Shown: in pieces, positions 1 to 7,044 of the stretch
Layout: each line of letters begins with the position of its first letter
Numbering within the stretch: position 1 is the first letter of the stretch
Program-made: the position numbers and the translations under genes
Notes under the pieces: model-generated
Seen by the model: the letters and a program-made list of their open reading frames with translations, nothing else
Databases searched by the model: none
Told to the model about the DNA's origin: nothing
Assembly: GCA_023393655.1 (NCBI GenBank)
Contig: JAEWKP010000150.1
Coordinates: 1 to 7,643 of the forward strand
Source of the DNA: Pseudomonadota bacterium
GTDB lineage: Bacteria > Pseudomonadota > Alphaproteobacteria > Rhizobiales > Beijerinckiaceae
Length of the DNA: 7,643 bases
Direction of reading: 5' to 3'

Positions 1-874
1 AACCCCCCCCGCCCGCCCCCCCCTGCGCCGGGCGGGGCGCAACCCACCAGTCCTCGGCCGCGACGGCGAAGAGATCGGCCACCACAGGCCCTTCGATGCG
101 GAAATGCGTGTCATGGGCGAAGGCGTCGCCGGCGAATTCGCGGGTGAAGCCCTCGCGGATGTTCATCCCGCCCATGAAGCCGATCACCCCGTCGACGACG
201 ATGATCTTCCGGTGCGTCCTGAGATTGGCATAGGGCAGCCGCAGGCCCATGATGATGTTGCCGTTGAAGACGTCGACCGCGACCCCGCCCTCGCGCAGGT
301 GCCCGGCGATGCTCGGCACCGAATAGCGCGCCCCGACCGCGTCGATCAGCACCCGGACCGCGATGCCGCGTTTCTGCGCCTCGATCAGCGCATCGGCGAT
401 GCGCAGGCCGATCGGGTCCCGGTCGAAGATGTAGCTTTCCAGGATGATGCTGCGCTGCGCTGCCGCGATGGCGGCGAGCATTGCGCCATAGGCCTCGTCG
501 CCGGTTTCCAGCGTGTCGATGCGGTTGCCGGTGGTGAGCGGGTGGCGGGCGACGCGGTCGCCGAGCGTCTTGAGCGCGAGGAAGCGCCGGCCGAAATGCG
601 TTGCGACCGCCTCGTCCTCGACATGGAAATCGGCCGCCGCCATGCCATGGCCGAGGCGCTGGGCCAGGATCGAGGCGCGGCGGATGCGGTTGACCCCGGC
701 GATGGCGTAGAGCAGCGGCCCGATGATCGGCGAAAGGATGATGACGCCGACCCAGCCGATCGCGGCGCGCACCTCGTCCTTGGTCATCACCGCATGCGCG
801 CCGGCGACGGCCGACAGCGCGATCGTGATGACCGCGAGGATATGCGGCCAGTAGTCTTGGAGAATCCCCCACAT
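1..874 (-). CDS. cls: Cardiolipin synthase, N-terminal part (cut by window edge)
   Basis: The minus strand reads open from an ATG at 874 to the left edge (291 codons, no stop). The protein starts with two hydrophobic segments at about residues 10-31 and 38-60, followed by the basic NRIRR stretch typical of bacterial cardiolipin synthases. A phospholipase D-type HKD motif lies at residues 221-228 (HRKIIVVD, with H221, K223 and D228), followed by GFMGGMNIREG. The family condenses phosphatidylglycerol (or related donors) into cardiolipin at the inner membrane and needs two HKD motifs; the second would lie beyond the window. The ATG at 874 is chosen because the first membrane helix follows at the usual distance. 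The frame stays open upstream, with ATGs at 973, 955 and 952, but that extension looks like non-coding sequence. No strong ribosome-binding site is visible. The last residues before the edge are unusually glycine-rich. The gene diverges from imuA. Confidence 0.86.
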   Translation of the reverse strand, partial: MWGILQDYWPHILAVITIALSAVAGAHAVMTKDEVRAAIGWVGVIILSPIIGPLLYAIAGVNRIRRASILAQRLGHGMAAADFHVEDEAVATHFGRRFLALKTLGDRVARHPLTTGNRIDTLETGDEAYGAMLAAIAAAQRSIILESYIFDRDPIGLRIADALIEAQKRGIAVRVLIDAVGARYSVPSIAGHLREGGVAVDVFNGNIIMGLRLPYANLRTHRKIIVVDGVIGFMGGMNIREGFTREFAGDAFAHDTHFRIEGPVVADLFAVAAEDWWVAPRPAQGGAGGGG

Positions 875-993
875 GTAGCCGAGGCTAACCTGCGGCGAGG
901 CGTTCCGCCATGCTCGGCCGGCCGGAGACGCCTTCCTGTCCGGCACGTGCATCATCTTCGCCGGCGCGGGCATCCTGACCGTCGCTGAACATT

Positions 994-1051
994 CAGCCCT
1001 CATCCTGAGGAGGCATCCCCTTGGGAATGGCGTCTCGAAGGATGAGGGCTG
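994..1051. repeat. Extragenic palindromic (REP-like) element upstream of imuA
   Basis: A 13-bp perfect inverted repeat (CAGCCCTCATCCT at 994-1006, complement at 1039-1051) encloses an imperfectly paired inner part, GAGGAGGC against GCGTCTCG. At its tip is the partly complementary ATCCCC-TT-GGGAAT. The whole can fold as one long stem-loop. The 'CCTCATCCTGAGGAG ... CTCGAAGGATGAGG' pattern is one I associate with dispersed palindromes in Bradyrhizobium/Bosea-like genomes; that is recollection, not a search. It ends about 95 bp before the LexA box. It could act as a terminator for minus-strand or plus-strand transcripts, but there is no T-run to prove it. Confidence 0.75.
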
Positions 1052-1140
1052 GAGTTTTCAGCCAGGCATTTCGCGTCACCCTCTGGCAGGGGCATGGGGA
1101 CGGCCGGAAGACTCGACTCGCCTTCCGGTGGGGAGCGCTC

Positions 1141-1146
1141 TATAAA
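1141..1146 (+). promoter_or_regulatory. Possible -10 element of the imuA-imuB-dnaE2 promoter
   Basis: TATAAA matches the sigma-70 -10 consensus at five of six positions and directly abuts the LexA box, so bound LexA would cover the predicted start site near 1152-1154. No good -35 lies 16-18 bp upstream. CTCGAC at 1112-1117 resembles the alphaproteobacterial CTTGAC but is 23 bp away, which is too far. The call rests mainly on position. Confidence 0.4.
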
Positions 1147-1161
1147 GAACAAAGAGAGAAC
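1147..1161 (+). promoter_or_regulatory. LexA-binding SOS box (GAAC-N7-GAAC)
   Basis: Two GAAC direct half-sites at 1147-1150 and 1158-1161 are separated by exactly seven bases (AAAGAGA). This is the established LexA operator of Alphaproteobacteria, a direct repeat rather than the palindromic E. coli box. It ends 14 bp before the imuA ATG and overlaps the likely transcription start, as expected for simple LexA repression. In Caulobacter and other alphaproteobacteria the imuA-imuB-dnaE2 operon is a known LexA target. I found no second box before imuB, dnaE2, cls or cysH. Confidence 0.93.
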
Positions 1162-1175
1162 AGAAGCTTTGCCTC

Positions 1176-2027
1176 ATGCCGGAAACCGCGCCGACCCTGT
1201 CCGACCTTCGCCGCAGCCTCACTGAGGCCGCCCTGCGGAGCGGCCCGGCTGCGACCGGACGGATCGGCTTCGGCGTGCCTGCGCTGGACGAGGCCCTGAA
1301 CGGCGGGCTCGCACGGGCGGCGCTGCATGAGGTCTACGCTGCCGAGGTCGCCGATCTCGCCGCCGCGACCGGCTTCGCGCTCGGCCTCGCCTTGCGGGCG
1401 GGGCAGACAGAGGAGAAGGCGGCAGGCCGGCCGATCCTCTGGGCGCGCCAGGATTTCGTCGATGCCGAAGCCGGGCGATTGCATGCGCCGGGATTGAACG
1501 AATTCGGCCTCGATCCGTCACGCCTCCTGCTGGTGCGGGCGCGTGATGGCGAGGGCGTGTTGCGGGCCGGGGCCGAGGCGGCGCGCTGTGCCGCGCTCAG
1601 TGCCGTGCTGATCGAACCCTGGGGCGAACCGCGTCCTTTCGACCTGACGGCGAGCCGTCGTCTCGGCCTGGCGGCGGAAGCCTCGGGCGTGCCTGTGCTG
1701 CTGCTGCGCGTGGCCGCAGCCGAGGCGCCGAGCGCGGCGCGCACGCGCTGGCAGGTGAGGGCGCTGGCTTCGCGGGCGCTGGAGGCGAATGCGCCGGGCG
1801 CCCCGGCCTTCGCCCTGAGATTGCTGCGCCAGCGCGGCGGCGCGGCCGGGCGTGAGTGGCGTGTGGAGTGGGACCGTGACCGACATTGCTTTGCGGAACG
1901 CAGCCTTTTCGATCGATCTGCCCGGACAGACCATGCCGCGCCGCTATCTCGCCCTCTGGTTCCCCTATCTGGCGACGGACAGGTTGCGGCGGACGGGCGT
2001 GATTCCGGCCTTCGGCGCGCCGGCTGA
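1176..2027 (+). CDS. imuA: ImuA, RecA-like accessory protein of the SOS mutasome
   Basis: This 283-residue protein is the first gene of the SOS operon. It has the ImuA/SulA-like layout related to RecA: an N-terminal GFGVPALDEALNGGL at residues 31-45 followed by HEVYA, which corresponds to the RecA stretch just before the ATP-binding loop. No Walker A lysine (GKT/GKS) follows, so ATP binding in the RecA manner is doubtful. A core beta-strand pattern (SRLLLVRA, AVLIEPWG, VPVLLLRVA) and the C-terminal WRVEWDRDRHCF fit the family. ImuA works with ImuB and DnaE2 in damage-induced mutagenesis; in Myxococcus-type and other systems it affects RecA activity, but its exact role here is inferred. The ATG at 1176 is preceded by an AGAAG at 1162-1166 that can serve as ribosome-binding site. 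Its last 31 codons and stop overlap the start of imuB, so that stretch is read in two frames. Confidence 0.9.
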   Translation: MPETAPTLSDLRRSLTEAALRSGPAATGRIGFGVPALDEALNGGLARAALHEVYAAEVADLAAATGFALGLALRAGQTEEKAAGRPILWARQDFVDAEAGRLHAPGLNEFGLDPSRLLLVRARDGEGVLRAGAEAARCAALSAVLIEPWGEPRPFDLTASRRLGLAAEASGVPVLLLRVAAAEAPSAARTRWQVRALASRALEANAPGAPAFALRLLRQRGGAAGREWRVEWDRDRHCFAERSLFDRSARTDHAAPLSRPLVPLSGDGQVAADGRDSGLRRAG

Positions 2028-3477
2028 GAAGCCGCATGTTCTGACCGAGCTACAGGGCAACGCCCTGCGCTTGATCGATTGCGACCAGCGCGCCGTCGCT
2101 CTCGGCCTGACGCGCGGGATGACGTTGGCTGATGCCCGCGCCCGCATTCCCGATCTCGTGGCACTGGAGGCGCAGCCGCAGGCCGACAACGAATTTCTCG
2201 AAGCGCTCGCGGGTTTCTGCGACCGTTTCACTCCGCTTGTCGCGCTCGACGAACCGCATGGCCTGATGCTCGACATCACCGGCTGCGCCCATCTCTTCGG
2301 CGGCGAGGCGGGGCTCGGCAATCTGGCCGGGCGCGCCATGCAGCGCGGCGGCCTCAAGCTCAAGGCCGCCATCGCCGGCACGCCTGACGCCGCCCGTGCC
2401 TGCGCGCGGCACGGCCGCGGCGGCATCATCCCGCCCGGCCAGGAGGAGGCGCTGCTGCGCTCCCTGCCGATCGCCGCGCTCGATACCGACGCCGAGACCG
2501 TGATCGCGCTCTCCCGCGCCGGCCTCAAGACGCTTGATCATCTCGCGGAGCGCCCCTCGGAAACGCTCTCGGCCCGCTTCGGCGAGGCGCTGGCGGTCAA
2601 GCTCCGGCGCATCCTCGGCCATGAGGACCGCCGCATCACGCCCCTGCGCCCACCGCCGGATTGCGTGGTCGAGCGCCATTTTGCCGAGCCTTTCACCGAC
2701 ACAGCGAGCCTCGAGGCCGTGGTCGTCAGGTTGATCGGGGAGGCGGCGCGGGTGCTGGAGGCGCGTGGGCAAGGCGGCCGCATCTTCGAACTCGGCTTCT
2801 TCCGCAGCGACGGCGCGGTGCGTCGCCTCGCCCTCGAAACCGGCCGCCCTTCGCGCGATGCCGGGGCGCTGCTCCGGCTCTATCGCGAGCGCATCGAGAC
2901 CCTGTCCGATCCGCTCGATCCCGGCTTCGGCTTCGATGCGGTCAAGCTCGCCGTGCCACTCTGCGAGCCGCTCGATACAGCCCAGCACAGCCTCGATGGC
3001 CGTGCGGTCGAGGAGGAGGCGGTGGCCGATCTGGTCGACCGGCTCGTCACCCGCTTCGGCCGCGACCGGGTGCTGCGCTTCGCGGCGCAGGACACGCATC
3101 ATCCCGTCAGAGCGGCGAAGGCGCTTTCCGCCGCTGCGCCGTTGCCGGAGGGCGAATGGTCTACACCCGAGCCCGAGGAACCGCCGGCCCGCCCCCTTCA
3201 GCTTTTCGAGCCGCCCCAGCCGGTCGAGGCCATCGCCGAGGTGCCGGACGGTCCGCCGATCCGCTTCCGCTGGCGGCGTCTGATCCACGACGTCGCCCGC
3301 GCCGAGGGCCCCGAGCGCATCGCGCCTGAATGGTGGCGCGACGGCTCGGACGAGCCGATGCGCGACTATTACCGCGTCGAGGATGCGCAAGGGCGCCGCT
3401 TCTGGCTCTACCGGATCGGCTTCTACGAGGCCGGCAGTGCCCTGCCGCGCTGGTTCCTGCATGGGCTCTTCGCATGA
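1933..3477 (+). CDS. imuB: ImuB, catalytically defective Y-family polymerase homologue
   Basis: This 514-residue protein is the scaffold of the mutasome. The N-terminus (MPRRYLALWFPYLATDRLRR) aligns in position with the DinB catalytic motif but lacks its metal-binding aspartate. The palm-like LDEPHGLMLDITGCAHLFGG lies around residues 105-124, and helix-hairpin and little-finger-like regions follow to about residue 400. A proline-rich linker with PLQLFEPP at 421-428 is a candidate beta-clamp contact, a loose match to QLxLF. The conserved ImuB tail follows: GPERIAPEWW at 459-468 and RDYYRVED from 477. In the known systems ImuB binds the clamp, ImuA and DnaE2. The ATG at 1933 is preferred because the family begins at this MPRRYLALW segment; GTG codons at 1852 and 1876 would add 27 or 19 residues that do not look family-like. 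Even so it overlaps imuA by 95 bp. The stop shares ATGA with the dnaE2 start. No clear ribosome-binding site precedes it. Confidence 0.92.
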   Translation: MPRRYLALWFPYLATDRLRRTGVIPAFGAPAEKPHVLTELQGNALRLIDCDQRAVALGLTRGMTLADARARIPDLVALEAQPQADNEFLEALAGFCDRFTPLVALDEPHGLMLDITGCAHLFGGEAGLGNLAGRAMQRGGLKLKAAIAGTPDAARACARHGRGGIIPPGQEEALLRSLPIAALDTDAETVIALSRAGLKTLDHLAERPSETLSARFGEALAVKLRRILGHEDRRITPLRPPPDCVVERHFAEPFTDTASLEAVVVRLIGEAARVLEARGQGGRIFELGFFRSDGAVRRLALETGRPSRDAGALLRLYRERIETLSDPLDPGFGFDAVKLAVPLCEPLDTAQHSLDGRAVEEEAVADLVDRLVTRFGRDRVLRFAAQDTHHPVRAAKALSAAAPLPEGEWSTPEPEEPPARPLQLFEPPQPVEAIAEVPDGPPIRFRWRRLIHDVARAEGPERIAPEWWRDGSDEPMRDYYRVEDAQGRRFWLYRIGFYEAGSALPRWFLHGLFA

Positions 3478-6400
3478 ATCAGATTGCGAATGCCTTCGCC
3501 GAACCTGTTGCGGCCACGCATTTTTCCTTCCTGCGTGGTGCTTCGCCAGGGCCGCATATGGTGTTGACGGCGCTGCTGCTCGGCTATTCCGGCATCGGCA
3601 TCGTGGACCGCAATACGGTGGCGGGCGTCGTGCGCGCCTGGGCGGCGCTGAAGCAATTGCGTGAAGATGGAGCGCCGGCGCCTGACAAGGTCAGGGAGGG
3701 CGGCAGCCCCGGCGAATATGTCTGGGTCGAGAGCCCAGATTTTGCCGATCATCCTATCGAGCTCGAGCAGATGAAGGCGAAGGCGAAAGACTTCAAGCTG
3801 GCGACCGGAACCCGCCTCGTCTTTGCCGATGGCACGCCCGACATCGTCGTCTACCCGGCCAATCGCGCCGGCTGGGGCCGGCTCTGCCGCCTGCTCAGCC
3901 ACGGCAACCTGAAGGAGGGCGTGAAGAAGGGCGAGTGCCATCTCGTCCTTGACGATCTTCTCAAGGATGCCCGCGACCTGCTGCTGATCTTGATGCCCGC
4001 GCGCAGTCTCGATGGTCTGCCCGCACTGCTCGCCAAGCTCGACGATGCCGCGCCCGGCGCGGTCTGGCTCGCCGCCAGCATGCACCGGCACGGCGACGAC
4101 CGGCGCCGCCTCGCGCGCCTCAAGGCCATCGCCGCCGCGACCCGTACGCCGCTGATCGCGACCAATGACGCGCTCTACGATTCCATCGCGCAGCGCGACT
4201 TGCAGGATGTGCTCACCTGCATCCGCGAGGGCACCACCATCGAGCGCGCCGGACGCCTGCTCGAATCCAATGCCGAGCGCCATCTCAAGCTGCCGCAGGA
4301 GATGGCCCGCCTCTTCCGCGACGCACCCGAGGCGATTGCCGAGACGCAAGCCCTGTTCTCCCGCATCGAGTTCGATCTCGGTCAACTGAAATACGAATAT
4401 CCGGACGAGCCGATCCCGCCCGGCTGGAAGGATCAGGACTGGCTGGTGGAACTGGTCCGCCGCTGCTGCCTGATCCGCTATCCCGAAGGCGTGCCGGAGA
4501 AGGTCGAGAAGCTGTTGGTGAAGGAGCTCGATCTGATCGGGAAGCTCGCATATGCCCGCTATTTCCTGACCATCCGCCAGATCGTCGAATTCGCGAACAG
4601 CAGAGGCATCCTCTGCCAGGGCCGCGGTTCGGCTGCCAATTCCGCCGTCTGCTACGTGCTCGGCATCACCGCGGTCGATCCGGCCGAGAACGACGTGCTG
4701 TTCGAGCGCTTCATTTCGACCGAGCGCAAGGAGCCGCCCGATATCGACGTCGATTTCGAGCATGAGCGGCGCGAGGAGGTGATCCAGTGGATCTATGAGT
4801 TCTACGGCCGTGAGCGCGCCGGCATCGCCGCCACCGTGATCCATTACCGGCCGCGCAGTGCCATCCGCGAGGCCGGCAAGGTGCTGGGCCTGACCGAGGA
4901 TGTCACCGCCCGCATCGCCGATACGAACTGGGGAAGCTGGGGCAGCGAGATCGGCGATGCCCGCATCCGCCAGGCCGGGCTCGATCCGACCAATCCGACG
5001 ATCCGCCGCGCCGTCGATTTCGCCACTCGCCTGCTTGGCTATCCCCGCCATCTCTCGCAGCATGTCGGCGGTTTCGTCCTGTCGCGCGGGCGCCTCGACG
5101 AGACCGTGCCGATCGGCAATGCCGCGATGGAAGACCGCACCTTCATCGAATGGGATCGCGACGACATCGACGAGCTCGGGCTGATGAAGGTCGATGTGCT
5201 GGCGCTGGGCATGCTGACCTGCATCCGCAAGGCGTTCGATCTGATCAAGGCGAACGGGGGAAGGGATTACGCGCTTGCCGACCTCAAGGATGGCGACGAG
5301 GCGACCTATGACATGCTCTGCGAAGGCAAGTCGCTCGGCGTCTTCCAGGTCGAGAGCCGCGCCCAGATGAACATGCTTCCGCGATTGAGGCCGCGGGAAT
5401 TCTACGACCTCGTCATCCAGGTCGCGATCGTCCGGCCCGGTCCAATCCAGGGCAACATGGTGCATCCCTATCTGAAGCGGCGGGCGGGGATCGAGAAAGT
5501 CGTGTTTCCGTCTCCGAAGCCGCCCCATCCCGAGAACGAGCTTTATGAGGTTCTGAAGAAAACCGAGGGCGTTCCGCTCTTTCAGGAACAAGCCATGCGG
5601 CTCGCCATGGTTGCCGCCAAATTCTCCGACATCGAAGCCAACGGCCTGCGCAAGGCGATGGCGACCTTCCGCAATGCCGGAACGATCGGCAATTACGAGG
5701 CGATGATGGTCGAACGCATGGTGGAACGCGGCTATGAGCGCGATTTCGCCCAGCGCTGCTTCGAGCAGATCAAGGGCTTCGGCAGCTACGGCTTCCCGGA
5801 AAGTCACGCGGCTTCCTTCGCCAAGCTGGTCTACATCTCCTCCTACCTGAAGCGGTGGTATCCGGCCGCTTTCGCTGCCGCTTTGCTGAATTCCCAGCCG
5901 ATGGGCTTCTATGCTCCCGCCCAGATCGTCCGGGAGGCGGAAGAAAACGGCGGCGTCGAGGCGAGGCCGGCCGATGTCAATTCCAGCTGCGTGGACAACA
6001 GCTTGGAGCCCGTTTCGGAATCAAGTTCTTACCGTGATCGGCCAGACCAAGAGGGTGGGAGAGATCCCTTCGCATTGCGTCTCGGTTTTCGCCAGATCGA
6101 CGGTTTCAAGGATGACTGGGGCAAGGCCATTGCGGAGGAACGGGAGTTTGGCGGCCCCTATCGCGACGTCGAGGAACTGATGCGCCGGGCCAGTCTCCCG
6201 GCTCGTGCCATGCGCCTGCTCGCCGATGCCGATGCCTTTCGTTCGCTTGGGCTCGACCGCCGCGAGGCACTCTGGGCTGTCAGGCGCCTGCCGGACGATG
6301 CCGCTCTGCCTCTTTTCCAGGCCGCGCAGGCCCGCGAGCTGGGCTCGGAGCGGAGCATGGCGCTGCCGGTGATGCCGCTGGCCGAGCATATCGTCGCCGA

Positions 6401-6887
6401 CTACCAGACAGTGCGGCTCTCGCTGAAGGGACACCCGATGCAGCTGCTGCGTCCGCGCTTCCGGCGCGAGGGCATTCTGAGTTGCGCCGAAACCGAGATG
6501 AAGCCCGATGCCGCCTTCGTCCGTACGGCGGGAATCGTGCTGGTGCGCCAGCGGCCCGGCAAGGGCAATGCCATCTTCGTCACGCTGGAGGACGAGACCG
6601 GCATCACCAATGTCGTGATCTGGGCGCGCCTGTTCGAGCGCTTCCGCCGCGAGGTCATGGGAGCGCGGTTGATGCTGGTCGAGGGCCGGGTGCAGAAGAG
6701 CGTCGAGGGCGTCACCCATCTCATGGCCCAGCGCATCGCCGATCGTTCGATCGACCTGCTCTCGCTCTCGGATACGCATCGCGCCGAGGTTCCGATGCCG
6801 ATCGACGAACTCAGGAATCCGCCGTTGCCGCGCCATCGCCATCCGCGCAATGTCCGCATCCTCCCGAAATCGCGGGATTTCCATTGA
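3474..6887 (+). CDS. dnaE2: Error-prone DNA polymerase III alpha subunit DnaE2 (ImuC)
   Basis: This 1137-residue protein is full length for the family. Domains in order: a PHP domain from about residue 14 (ATHFSFLRGAS) including VDRNTVAGVVRA and TGTRLVFADGTPDI; the C-family palm with CQGRGSAANSAVCYVLG from 381 and the catalytic PDIDVDF at 422-428; a further conserved aspartate, D574, in LMKVDVLALGML; a fingers/HhH region with GFGSYGFPESHAASFAKL from 768; an OB fold at about 1018-1095; and the family-typical C-terminus VRILPKSRDFH. It carries out translesion synthesis in damage-induced mutagenesis, with ImuA and ImuB. The ATG at 3474 overlaps the imuB stop (ATGA), which suggests translational coupling; the frame is open from 3330, but that part lies inside imuB. 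About 38 residues (67-104) in the PHP region, and a short serine/charged linker around 846-863, look like insertions. I see no frameshift or missing catalytic aspartate. Confidence 0.96.
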   Translation: MNQIANAFAEPVAATHFSFLRGASPGPHMVLTALLLGYSGIGIVDRNTVAGVVRAWAALKQLREDGAPAPDKVREGGSPGEYVWVESPDFADHPIELEQMKAKAKDFKLATGTRLVFADGTPDIVVYPANRAGWGRLCRLLSHGNLKEGVKKGECHLVLDDLLKDARDLLLILMPARSLDGLPALLAKLDDAAPGAVWLAASMHRHGDDRRRLARLKAIAAATRTPLIATNDALYDSIAQRDLQDVLTCIREGTTIERAGRLLESNAERHLKLPQEMARLFRDAPEAIAETQALFSRIEFDLGQLKYEYPDEPIPPGWKDQDWLVELVRRCCLIRYPEGVPEKVEKLLVKELDLIGKLAYARYFLTIRQIVEFANSRGILCQGRGSAANSAVCYVLGITAVDPAENDVLFERFISTERKEPPDIDVDFEHERREEVIQWIYEFYGRERAGIAATVIHYRPRSAIREAGKVLGLTEDVTARIADTNWGSWGSEIGDARIRQAGLDPTNPTIRRAVDFATRLLGYPRHLSQHVGGFVLSRGRLDETVPIGNAAMEDRTFIEWDRDDIDELGLMKVDVLALGMLTCIRKAFDLIKANGGRDYALADLKDGDEATYDMLCEGKSLGVFQVESRAQMNMLPRLRPREFYDLVIQVAIVRPGPIQGNMVHPYLKRRAGIEKVVFPSPKPPHPENELYEVLKKTEGVPLFQEQAMRLAMVAAKFSDIEANGLRKAMATFRNAGTIGNYEAMMVERMVERGYERDFAQRCFEQIKGFGSYGFPESHAASFAKLVYISSYLKRWYPAAFAAALLNSQPMGFYAPAQIVREAEENGGVEARPADVNSSCVDNSLEPVSESSSYRDRPDQEGGRDPFALRLGFRQIDGFKDDWGKAIAEEREFGGPYRDVEELMRRASLPARAMRLLADADAFRSLGLDRREALWAVRRLPDDAALPLFQAAQARELGSERSMALPVMPLAEHIVADYQTVRLSLKGHPMQLLRPRFRREGILSCAETEMKPDAAFVRTAGIVLVRQRPGKGNAIFVTLEDETGITNVVIWARLFERFRREVMGARLMLVEGRVQKSVEGVTHLMAQRIADRSIDLLSLSDTHRAEVPMPIDELRNPPLPRHRHPRNVRILPKSRDFH

Positions 6888-6928
6888 ATGGCGGACATCT
6901 TGCCCCGTCCTTTCCACCTCCGCGGGGC

Positions 6929-7034
6929 ATCCTGGGCGAGCGCAGCGAGACCCGGGATCCATGCCGGAACCTGGATCGGAAGCGCTCCGGCATGGGGTCC
7001 GGATCGGCGCCGCGTCGCGGCTTGTCCGGGATGA
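6929..7034. repeat. Long extragenic palindromic repeat after dnaE2
   Basis: Outer arms CATCCTGGGC (6929-6938) and GTCCGGGATG (7025-7034) pair at eight of ten positions, with the other two possible as G-U in RNA. Nested inside is a perfect 10-bp stem, CCATGCCGGA at 6960-6969 with its complement at 6987-6996, closing a 17-base loop. The pattern 'CATCCTGGGCGAGCGCAGCG ... CCGGGATGACG' is, from memory, a dispersed intergenic element of Hyphomicrobiales, different from the 994-1051 type. It begins about 40 bp after the dnaE2 stop, so it may end or stabilise the operon transcript. There is no U-tract to call it an intrinsic terminator. Confidence 0.72.
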
Positions 7035-7044
7035 CGGCGAGGAG

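Larger units (their letters stand above)
875..1175. other. Divergent intergenic region between cls and imuA
   Basis: This 301-bp gap separates two divergently transcribed genes, so it should hold both promoters. It contains the palindrome at 994-1051 and the SOS box at 1147-1161. I see no credible small gene: the open frame starting at 1021 runs out of frame into imuA and has no family-like sequence. From 1052 to 1140 I see nothing I can name, and I cannot point to a convincing cls promoter. Confidence 0.6.

Noticed and set aside
104..988. Open frame of 294 codons on the plus strand, and minus-strand frames at 111-872 and 385-648
   Set aside because: They are shadows of the cardiolipin synthase gene in other frames. 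The true frame shows membrane helices and the HKD motif, while these have biased, repetitive composition.
1852..1932. Longer ImuB start at GTG 1852 or 1876
   Set aside because: The added residues do not resemble ImuB N-termini, and the overlap with imuA would grow to 152-176 bp.
2050..3462. 470-codon minus-strand open frame opposite imuB
   Set aside because: It mirrors the codon pattern of imuB and has no family-like motif.
3423..5807. 794-codon minus-strand open frame opposite dnaE2
   Set aside because: Long antisense frames are expected in GC-rich coding DNA. The translation shows no recognisable domain, while the plus strand encodes an intact DnaE2.
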